NCBI GenBank assembly: GCA_910579055.1 | Contig: CAJTSU010000180.1 | Span: 1 to 6,534 of the forward strand | Direction: 5' to 3' | Source of the DNA: an uncultured Mailhella sp. | GTDB taxonomy: Bacteria > Desulfobacterota > Desulfovibrionia > Desulfovibrionales > Desulfovibrionaceae | DNA length: 6,534 nt | Shown here: positions 1 through 4,583 of the stretch, one piece after another | How positions within the stretch are numbered: position 1 is the stretch's first letter | How the letters are laid out: the number at the start of each line of letters is the position of its first letter | Position numbers and translations under genes: made by a program | Notes under the pieces: generated by a model | Told to the model about the DNA's origin: nothing | What the model saw: the letters and a program-made list of their open reading frames with translations, nothing else | The model's database searches: none

Positions 1-1
1 T

Positions 2-94
2 ATGAATACAAAATTAAAAATAACAACGCTCATTAGTATTGCTATTTTAGCATTACAAATAGCAAACAAAATTATCAAGGATCTTGAGAAATAA
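2..94 (+). CDS. Possible 30-aa hydrophobic/amphipathic peptide (may be the end of a longer gene)
   Basis: An ATG at base 2 opens a 30-codon frame ending in TAA. The peptide starts MNTKLKITT, continues with a hydrophobic stretch at about residues 8-25 (core ISIAILALQI) and ends in the charged tail KIIKDLEK. This composition resembles short membrane-acting peptides such as TisB-type type I toxins, but I see no sequence identity that would prove membership. The window begins one base before the ATG, so no ribosome site can be judged and the frame could belong to a longer protein entering from the left. It lies in the AT-rich tract that I infer to be the end of a mobile element, and a second 30-codon hydrophobic frame follows 43 bases later. 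Function is unknown. Confidence 0.3.
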   Translation: MNTKLKITTLISIAILALQIANKIIKDLEK

Positions 95-137
95 ATAATA
101 TAGTGAACTTCAACCCATAACTGTGAGGTAATTTGCC

Positions 138-230
138 ATGCACGAGGTAAAAATATTCCTGGGTGGTTTCGCAACAGCAGTAGCAACTATTGTGACTACA
201 GTGATTCTGTATGAAAAATACAGATGGTAG
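138..230 (+). CDS. Possible 30-aa single-span membrane peptide
   Basis: ATG at 138, preceded by GAGG at 125-128 (9 bases away), opens a 30-codon frame ending in TAG. The product has a short polar start (MHEVK), one uninterrupted hydrophobic segment at about residues 6-25 (IFLGGFATAV then ATIVTTVILY) and a basic/aromatic end (EKYRW). This is the layout of a one-pass membrane peptide. The ribosome site and the clean membrane topology make it more believable than a chance frame, although 30 codons is short enough for chance. It follows another 30-codon hydrophobic frame at 2-94 and precedes a strong hairpin at 246-296. A small phage/ICE membrane protein or a type I toxin are both possible. I do not recognise a family. 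Confidence 0.38.
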   Translation: MHEVKIFLGGFATAVATIVTTVILYEKYRW

Positions 231-237
231 TCGCTGC

Positions 238-296
238 AAAAAATTGCTACCTGAAATACCACAGCTACGTCATCCGGCGTGGGTGTGGTATTTAGC
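238..296 (-). terminator. Strong hairpin with U-tract on the minus strand
   Basis: AAATACCACA (254-263) pairs perfectly with TGTGGTATTT (284-293). The stem is extended by GCTA (246-249) pairing with TAGC (293-296) if four bases (CCTG, 250-253) bulge out and one A is shared. The loop holds a further ACG/CGT pair (267-269 with 278-280). Read on the minus strand, the stem is followed at once by AATTTTTT (bases 245-238), the layout of an intrinsic terminator. On the plus strand no U-run follows. No gene is visible on the minus strand to the right, so if functional it would end a non-coding or antisense transcript that stops just short of the mini-ORF at 138-230. Confidence 0.4.
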
Positions 297-324
297 TCTC
301 AATGAGCCCAGAAAAAATGAGTTT

Positions 325-359
325 TCCCGTGACATTGACAATCTGTCAAATATGCGGGA
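325..359. repeat. Hairpin (inverted repeat) in AT-rich element end
   Basis: TTGACA (335-340) pairs with TGTCAA (344-349) around a three-base loop. An outer TCCCG (325-329) pairs with CGGGA (355-359), leaving a five-by-five internal loop. It could be a protein-binding site near the end of the element (an integrase arm or excisionase site), an RNA structure or a silent palindrome. TTGACA also equals the -35 consensus on both strands here, but I find no good -10 at proper spacing on either. The rest of 360-510 is AT-rich and shows no gene I can support. Confidence 0.3.
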
Positions 360-510
360 CTGAATAGGCAACTCGATTTGTATGATGGTTGTGTCTTACC
401 TTGTTTGGCGTAGTGCGTTTTTATCCAGACAGAATTGTGTACCTAATAGTGTACTTTAACTAATTGAAAAAATAATTAAAATATATTATTCCAGTATATT
501 GATAAGATAT

Positions 511-533
511 TTCGACTCCCCCCGCCTCCACCA
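511..533 (+). other. tmRNA (ssrA) 3'-end fragment: attachment-site scar of an integrated element
   Basis: The 23 bases read as the 3' end of a tRNA-like molecule: T-loop TTCGACT (511-517), 3' half of the T stem CCCCC (518-522), 3' acceptor strand CGCCTCC (523-529), discriminator A and CCA (531-533). TTCGACT plus the TCCACCA ending is the tmRNA pattern; tRNA-Ala shares TCCACCA but normally has TTCGATC in the loop. The five bases before 511 are AT-rich and cannot form the GGGGG partner of the T stem, so this is not an intact gene. Integrases that target ssrA or tRNA genes leave such a displaced 3' fragment at one junction and an intact gene at the other. The AT-rich tract at 1-510 is then the right end of the element, and chromosome resumes after 533. 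Only one junction is visible, so the core length and the partner site are unknown. Confidence 0.72.
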
Positions 534-559
534 TCAGTTCATCCGGCAGCAGTCATGTG

Positions 560-605
560 AATCCCGAAAGTCAAGCTGTTCAGCGGACTTTCGGGATTTC
601 TCTTT
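560..605 (+). terminator. Intrinsic terminator, probably the original ssrA terminator
   Basis: AATCCCGAAAGTC (560-572) pairs perfectly over 13 bases with GACTTTCGGGATT (586-598). The enclosed segment can pair further (GCTG 575-578 with CAGC 581-584). TTTCTCTTT follows. It lies 27 bases after the CCA of the tmRNA fragment, the position expected for the terminator of that RNA gene. This supports the view that 511 onward is the native downstream flank of ssrA. The stem is AT-closed on both sides, so it could also work on the minus strand, with weaker U-richness. Confidence 0.7.
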
Positions 606-1091
606 CCAGCTTCATCCTGCCGGGGATGCCCCGCAGGACTTTGTACACACCTCCATGTCTTTTCGCACGGGCAGAGTAATCAGTCCCCAGCCCTGATAAC
701 ATTTGTAAAAATCATCATCTCTTTGTATCCACTGCTGGCTCGCTTGCCCCTTCGTGCGGATTTGCCGCCCAAAGGCTCCGCTCCGCGACCTCCTGATGAC
801 ACTCGATCGGCGTGCCGATACTCGCGCTCGCTTGCGTTTTGCGAGAAAAGCGTTGCGCTCGCACTCCGTGCCCCCTCCATGCCGCAGTACCATGCGGAGG
901 GGGGGCGTCGCGCTGCTCTCAATTCCCGTAAGCCCGAAGACTCGGCTGACGGGAACGCTGCGCGGCCTTCGGATCGGCCTCCAAGCTCGCTATGCTCGCG
1001 CCTTCGGTGGCCAAAGTCAGTATCAACACTATTCTGGAACAGAGCCAAAATGTTAACAGAACCCATTGTTTCCTTGCTTCAACAGCGGGAT
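606..1091. other. Gene-free GC-rich spacer with many hairpins and GCTCGC repeats
   Basis: I see no gene with a believable start, ribosome site or recognisable product in these 486 bases. The overlapping open frames on both strands are low-complexity and rich in Arg, Ala and Ser, as expected from repetitive GC-rich DNA. Structures seen: CCTG-bulge-CGGGG/CCCCG-CAGG (616-637); ATCGGC-GT-GCCGAT (806-819); the long hairpin at 871-904; and CCCGT/ACGGG with AGCC/GGCT inside (925-953). GCTCGC occurs at 738, 826, 857, 985 and 994, all on the plus strand, and GCTCGCTTGC is repeated exactly at 738-747 and 826-835. The tract lies between the ssrA terminator and the end of the minus-strand operon, so it may be transcribed as that operon's 3' tail. 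I see no clear terminator for the operon. Confidence 0.6.
871..904. repeat. Long GC-rich hairpin
   Basis: CCCCCTCC (871-878) pairs with GGAGGGGG (897-904). ATG (879-881) can pair with CAT (892-894 area) across a two-base GC bulge, leaving a loop of about nine bases. It is the most stable single structure in the 606-1091 spacer. No U-run follows on either strand, so it does not look like an intrinsic terminator. An RNA 3'-end stabiliser or a recombination-prone palindrome are possible roles. Confidence 0.5.
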
Positions 1092-1928
1092 CTATATATC
1101 CAATCCCAGCACTTTGGCTGCGTTTTTATACAGCAGTTTCTCTCTCACTTCAGGCCGGAAGGAGCTGCGGAACTGATGCACACAGGAAAGAGGGGTAAAA
1201 GGATACGCTGAACCAAAGAGAAAACGATCCTGCATGTAGAAGTTGCCCGCACGGATGTAGTCGTCCTGTCCGGGAAGGTTGAAGAAATAAAGATCCGGGC
1301 TGATATATATGTTTTCCTGATAGAAGCAGACGCCCAGTATTTCCTGCACAAAAGGCCAGCAGCCATGGGCGGCGATGAACTGCACGCTGGGAAAATCGAC
1401 CGCCAGACGACTGATGATCTGCGGGCTGGAATAGGTGCGATCCGGGCCGGCGCGTCCTCCGATCATGAGCATGACAGGTATGCCGTGTTCTTCGCAGGCC
1501 GCGTAGATAGGGTAGAGACGGGCGTCATGGGCGTAAAGGGGGTTGTCCATGGCTCCCGGCTCCAGTACCACACCTCTGAGCGGGCCGTCCACGCAGACCC
1601 GGAGCAGTTCGCGTATGCTTCCACGCACATCGGCGGCATCCAGCCCGGCGAGCCCTGCAAACCTGCCGGGATAGGACTTGAGCAGGCGTATGATTTCATC
1701 GTTGGACACGTTTCCTTTTTTGTGCCCCATGCGCCCGGCGGCCACGCCCATGTCTATGCCGTTTTCGTCCATTTCCCGAAGAAGCAGCTCCATGGATTCC
1801 TGCCTGGCGGATTCTGATCGTTCCATGCCGATGTTGCGCGCATAAAAGTCGGCAGCGCTTTTGTCGGCATACATGCCTATGTTGAGATAACCGCCGAATG
1901 GAGGTCGCAGACGAAAATCTATGATCAT
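1092..1928 (-). CDS. Amidohydrolase-like (ACMSD/Amidohydrolase_2-type) protein lacking metal ligands, copy A
   Basis: 278 aa, starting MIIDFRLRPP. The start ATG is preceded by AAGGA (1937-1941), which overlaps the stop of the upstream paralogue; the gap is only 13 bases, so the two are co-translated. The fold is recognised from Amidohydrolase_2 landmarks in order: the N-terminal ID-x-x-x-x strand; NGIDMGV (about 56-62); GPLRGVVLEPGA (about 115-126); GIPVM (149-153); AHG (187-189); DRFLFGSAYP (234-243); and a C-terminal KLLYKNAAKVLGL. In the family, metal is bound by HxH near the N-terminus, a mid-barrel His and a late Asp (GSDYP). Here these are R6/R8, Met155 and Ala241; only H188 of the HG motif remains. 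The enzyme is therefore unlikely to be a normal zinc hydrolase or decarboxylase. It may use another chemistry (lyase, hydratase), bind a ligand, or pair with copy B. There is no signal peptide, so it is cytoplasmic. Substrate unknown. Confidence 0.88.
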   Translation of the reverse strand: MIIDFRLRPPFGGYLNIGMYADKSAADFYARNIGMERSESARQESMELLLREMDENGIDMGVAAGRMGHKKGNVSNDEIIRLLKSYPGRFAGLAGLDAADVRGSIRELLRVCVDGPLRGVVLEPGAMDNPLYAHDARLYPIYAACEEHGIPVMLMIGGRAGPDRTYSSPQIISRLAVDFPSVQFIAAHGCWPFVQEILGVCFYQENIYISPDLYFFNLPGQDDYIRAGNFYMQDRFLFGSAYPFTPLSCVHQFRSSFRPEVREKLLYKNAAKVLGLDI

Positions 1929-1941
1929 GCGGTGATTCCTT

Positions 1942-2778
1942 TCAAATGTTCAGCCCCAGCAGTTTTGCCGCGTTCCGGTACAGCAGTTTGGGCAGCACTT
2001 CCGGTTGGAACATGGTCTTGAATTGCTGTACGCAGTCCAGCGGCAGAAAAGGATAGGCTGACGCGTAGAGCAGGCGATCCTGCATGTAGGTATGCGCGGC
2101 CGTCACATAATCCTGCTGGCCCGGCTGGTTGAAGATGTACAGATCGGGGCTGAGGTAAATGTTGGGCTGCACGAAACATACGCCGAGTACGGCCTGTACC
2201 CACGGCCAGCCGCCGTGGGAGACGATGAAATTCACGCCGGGAAAATCGGCGGCTATCTGGTGGATGATCGCGGGGAAGCTGTAGTTTACGTTCGGCCCGG
2301 CGTTGCCGCCGAGCATAACCATGACGGGTATACCGTATTTCTCGCATTCGGCGTACACGGGGTAGAGGCGGGCGTCGTTGCCGTACATGGCGGGCCGCAC
2401 GGCACCGGGTTCCAGCACCACACCCTTGAGCGGCCCGTCCAGCACAGTGCGGTGCAGCTCACGTATGGACCAGCGCCAGTCCAGAGGGTTCAGGCCGGCA
2501 AAGCCGATAAAGCGCGCGGGGCAGGCTTCCACCAGCCTGATGATGGTGTCGTTGCTCATACCTCCTGCGAAATGTTCCACGCGGCCGGTAGCCACGCCCA
2601 TATCTATGCCGTTCCTGTCCATATCTTCAAACATGAGTTCCATGGACTCCTCGGCAATGGAAGGAGCAAGTTTGCAGCCGATATTGGCTGCGTAGCTCTC
2701 GCAGCGTGCCTTGTTCTTATACATGCCCAGCGTGGTATAATCTTCAAAGGGCGGGCGCAGACGGAAATCAATGATCAT
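1942..2778 (-). CDS. Amidohydrolase-like (ACMSD/Amidohydrolase_2-type) protein lacking metal ligands, copy B
   Basis: 278 aa, same length as copy A and aligned to it without gaps; my hand count gives 170 of 278 identities (61%). I chose the ATG at 2778 because the protein then starts with MIIDFRLRPP exactly like copy A, and AGAGG (2785-2789) lies six bases upstream. The frame stays open further upstream, but only as a shadow of the flavoprotein gene. It has the same landmarks as copy A: NGIDMGV, GPLKGVVLEPGA, GIPVM, SHGGWPW, then DRLLYASAYP. It carries the same losses at the expected metal sites: R6/R8 for HxH, Met155 for the mid-barrel His, Ala241 for Asp. H188 is kept. Shared replacement with high conservation elsewhere argues for a selected function and not decay. 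It lies 58 bases after the flavoprotein gene, with a strong hairpin in between, and probably shares its mRNA. Cytoplasmic; substrate unknown. Confidence 0.88.
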   Translation of the reverse strand: MIIDFRLRPPFEDYTTLGMYKNKARCESYAANIGCKLAPSIAEESMELMFEDMDRNGIDMGVATGRVEHFAGGMSNDTIIRLVEACPARFIGFAGLNPLDWRWSIRELHRTVLDGPLKGVVLEPGAVRPAMYGNDARLYPVYAECEKYGIPVMVMLGGNAGPNVNYSFPAIIHQIAADFPGVNFIVSHGGWPWVQAVLGVCFVQPNIYLSPDLYIFNQPGQQDYVTAAHTYMQDRLLYASAYPFLPLDCVQQFKTMFQPEVLPKLLYRNAAKLLGLNI

Positions 2779-2800
2779 GGGCAACCTCTCGGAACAGGTT

Positions 2801-2831
2801 CGGAGCCGGACTCGGGGGGAGTCGGGCTCCG
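2801..2831 (-). repeat. Intercistronic hairpin between flavoprotein and amidohydrolase-like genes
   Basis: CGGAGCC-G-GACTC (2801-2813) pairs with GAGTC-G-GGCTCCG (2819-2831) around a five-base loop, 12 of 13 positions paired with one G-G opposition (C-C on the minus strand). It begins six bases after the flavoprotein stop and ends 22 bases before the start of the next gene. There is no U-run after it on the minus strand, so a simple terminator is unlikely. It may instead protect the 3' end of the upstream message, or set different expression of the flavoprotein and the two downstream genes. Confidence 0.55.
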
Positions 2832-2836
2832 GAGAC

Positions 2837-3466
2837 TCAGCGGCAGAAATTGGCGCGAACGCGTTTTTCGTAGACGGGGGCGGGGATGGAGTTCCCGGAG
2901 GCTTCGATGATTTTGAGCAGCCAGGCCAAGTTACGACCGAGCACCTGCATGGTCTGGACGCCTTCCTTGTCCTGAGCGAGGAACTCTTCGGGGGTCCAGC
3001 CGAAGACGACATTCCAGTACTGGCTGTTCACCGTGATGAGGTTGGAGCAGTTGAGATAGTTGCCGAGTTGCTGGGCCGTATTGATGGCTCCGGCTCTGCG
3101 GCATACCGCAATGGTTGCGGCGGGTTTCGGCCCCCAGTCTTCCAGATGTTCGGTGGCGTAAAGCAGACGGTCGAGAACGGCCTTGAAAGGGCCGGGAATA
3201 CCCATGTAATGCACGGGACAACCGAGGATAAGTCCGTCGTATTCCGGCAGCATATCAATGAGCTTGTTGACTATGTCGTTGTGGACGCATCTGTGCCCGT
3301 TGGTTCGGCATTTCCGGCAGTCAAGGCATCCGGCGACAGCTTTGGCTCCCACATGGACGATATCAAGCCCGATATCCTCCTTTTTCAGTTCTTCAGCAAC
3401 AAGTTGAATGGCGTGCCGGGTGACGCCCTTTGGGTTTTGACTGCCGTTCAGCGCCAGCACTTTCAT
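2837..3466 (-). CDS. Flavodoxin-fold NAD(P)H-dependent FMN oxidoreductase with clustered cysteines
   Basis: 209 aa, cytoplasmic. AGGAGG (3475-3480) lies eight bases before the ATG, the best ribosome site in the window. The N-terminus MKVLALNGSQNPKG is the phosphate-binding loop of FMN-dependent reductases (NADPH-dependent FMN reductase / WrbA-like superfamily), and GCPVHYMGIPGPFKAVLDRL (82-101) is the isoalloxazine-side loop and following helix typical of the family. Four cysteines at 47, 50, 53 and 60 make CX2CX2CX6C. Such a compact cluster is known to hold a [4Fe-4S] centre in archaeal/clostridial iron-sulfur flavoproteins, but in many relatives a similar motif is structural only. The last third (about 150-209) contains an acidic/amphipathic stretch and ends RANFCR. 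As first gene of a unit with two amidohydrolase-like proteins, it may reduce their substrate or product, or supply reduced flavin. Precise substrate unknown. Confidence 0.88.
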   Translation of the reverse strand: MKVLALNGSQNPKGVTRHAIQLVAEELKKEDIGLDIVHVGAKAVAGCLDCRKCRTNGHRCVHNDIVNKLIDMLPEYDGLILGCPVHYMGIPGPFKAVLDRLLYATEHLEDWGPKPAATIAVCRRAGAINTAQQLGNYLNCSNLITVNSQYWNVVFGWTPEEFLAQDKEGVQTMQVLGRNLAWLLKIIEASGNSIPAPVYEKRVRANFCR

Positions 3467-3515
3467 AGTCTGTTCCTCCTAAGCTGTATGGTGGCGTGAT
3501 GCTCACGAGAGTTCA

Positions 3516-3589
3516 GGAGGCCAGAATAAGGGACGGATATTTTCGTAGCAAAGACTTTTTTTATAGCTCTTCCATATTGTTTCAGAATA
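3516..3589 (-). promoter_or_regulatory. Candidate LysR operator and promoter for the flavoprotein-amidohydrolase unit
   Basis: Between the LysR stop and the flavoprotein start (141 bases), the minus strand holds TATTCTGAAACAATA (3589-3575), an imperfect dyad of the T-N11-A type used by LysR regulators. Further down lie TTGCTA (3551-3546) and TATTCT (3528-3523), spaced by 17 bases and each matching four of six consensus positions. A start site near 3516 would put the operator centre at about -66, the usual activator position for LysR proteins. Seen: the sequences and spacing. Inferred: that they function. Individual matches are weak, and the upstream AT-richness of 3550-3580 favours chance matches. 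Confidence 0.3.
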
Positions 3590-3607
3590 GGAGGGAGAGG
3601 CGGAGGC

Positions 3608-4495
3608 TTATTTCACGCATTGCTCCTTCAGCAGATTCAGCACGGCCATGGCCTGCGGCGTAAGGTAGGAATCACTCAAATAAGCGACTACCGGCTGGAA
3701 GATCACATAATGGTCGATGGTGCGCACAGGAAAGTTGTGCGGACGGTAGGCGGGGATTTCGGTATTGGGCATGATGGCCACTGCCGGCGTGGTGTACAGC
3801 AGTTCGAAGAGCAGGCCCGGCATCTGTGTATCCAGCACGATGCGGGGACTCAGGCATTTGGACTGGAATGCGGCCATGATGGGACGAAAGCCGTCGGAAT
3901 CGGCCCAGCGGCGTGAAAAGAGCAGAGGATGTTGTACCAGCTCCTCAAAGCTGACGCTGTCGCCTTCAACCGGCGGTTTAATGAGGTGGGAATAAACAGC
4001 CACAAGCCGCTGCTGCGGCAGATTGAATGTGGTACAGTTACTGCTCGACAGGTTGAGGCGGAGTACGGCAAGTTCAATGACTCGTTCCTGAAGATGGCGC
4101 TCAATGGTGGGAGAATCGGCCACCACGGTACGGCAGGAGATATCGGGATAATTCTCCATAAGGGCGGGGATTATCTTTTGAAAAAATGAAATACAGTGGG
4201 AACCGATGCCTATGCGCACCTGCCCCCGGCAACGGGAGTTCACATCGCGTATGGTTTCGGCCAGTCCATTGGCATGGCTCAATATCTGCTGGCAGTTGTG
4301 GTAGAGCACCTGTCCTTCCGCAGTCACCTTCCATTGGCCAGAGGTTCTGAGGATAAGGGATACGCCGAGTTCTTTTTCCATCTCCTTGAGGCGCAGGGAA
4401 AGAGGCGGCTGGCTGATATTGAGTTTCTTTGCGGCCTTGCTTATCTGGCCTTCCTCCACGATGGTGCAGAAATACTGCATGTCTTTCAAATCCAT
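3608..4495 (-). CDS. LysR-type transcriptional regulator
   Basis: 295 aa, the usual length for the family. I chose the ATG at 4495 because MDLKDMQYFCTIVEEGQISK is the classic LysR start and GGGAGG (4502-4507) lies six bases upstream; the frame upstream of it is not protein-like. Residues about 3-60 form the winged helix-turn-helix (ISKAAKKLNISQPPLSLRLKEME covers its core at 18-40, then LGVSLILRTSGQWKVTAEG). Residues about 61-88 are the linker helix, and 92 onward the periplasmic-binding-protein-like effector domain (QVRIGIGSH at its first strand, about 92-100). It is co-directional with its neighbours and sits inside the cluster, 88 bases after the DUF6282-type gene and 141 bases before the flavoprotein unit. 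That location, and the candidate box just downstream, suggest it activates the flavoprotein-amidohydrolase unit in response to a small carboxylated or aromatic compound. The effector cannot be read from sequence. Confidence 0.93.
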   Translation of the reverse strand: MDLKDMQYFCTIVEEGQISKAAKKLNISQPPLSLRLKEMEKELGVSLILRTSGQWKVTAEGQVLYHNCQQILSHANGLAETIRDVNSRCRGQVRIGIGSHCISFFQKIIPALMENYPDISCRTVVADSPTIERHLQERVIELAVLRLNLSSSNCTTFNLPQQRLVAVYSHLIKPPVEGDSVSFEELVQHPLLFSRRWADSDGFRPIMAAFQSKCLSPRIVLDTQMPGLLFELLYTTPAVAIMPNTEIPAYRPHNFPVRTIDHYVIFQPVVAYLSDSYLTPQAMAVLNLLKEQCVK

Positions 4496-4583
4496 TCCAT
4501 GCCTCCCTGTTGTATGTCCTCCGGATGAGCCTATCATTTGACTGGAGGTATTGCCAAGGTGATGCACGGAATGGAAAGGCGGT

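Noticed and set aside
382..459. 25-codon plus-strand frame starting ATGATGGTTGTG
   Set aside because: No ribosome site, no hydrophobic or other recognisable pattern, length within chance in AT-rich DNA.
464..500. Promoter with TTGAAA and TATATT before the tmRNA fragment
   Set aside because: Spacings of 12, 14 or 25 bases do not fit, and the AT-rich context makes such matches cheap.
511..533. Functional tRNA gene ending in CCA
   Set aside because: The preceding bases cannot form the T-stem partner or any cloverleaf, so this is only a 3' fragment.
738..1003. CRISPR array
   Set aside because: Repeats are 6-10 bases with irregular spacing (9 to 128 bases) and no constant repeat unit of 23 bases or more.
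612..1211. Open frames on both strands in the GC-rich spacer (for example 680-1066 minus, 723-1211 plus)
   Set aside because: Overlapping frames of Arg/Ala/Ser-rich low-complexity sequence with no ribosome site and no recognisable motif; explained by repetitive GC-rich DNA.
2092..2910. Long plus-strand frame of 272 codons opposite copy B, and similar frames at 1365-1817 and 5665-6480
   Set aside because: They mirror real minus-strand genes; high GC leaves antisense frames open, and the translations are His/Gly/Val-rich without motifs.
2779..3012. 78-residue N-terminal extension of amidohydrolase-like copy B
   Set aside because: It overlaps the flavoprotein gene in another frame, is low in protein character and is absent from copy A; MIIDFRLRPP at 2778 with AGAGG upstream is the natural start.
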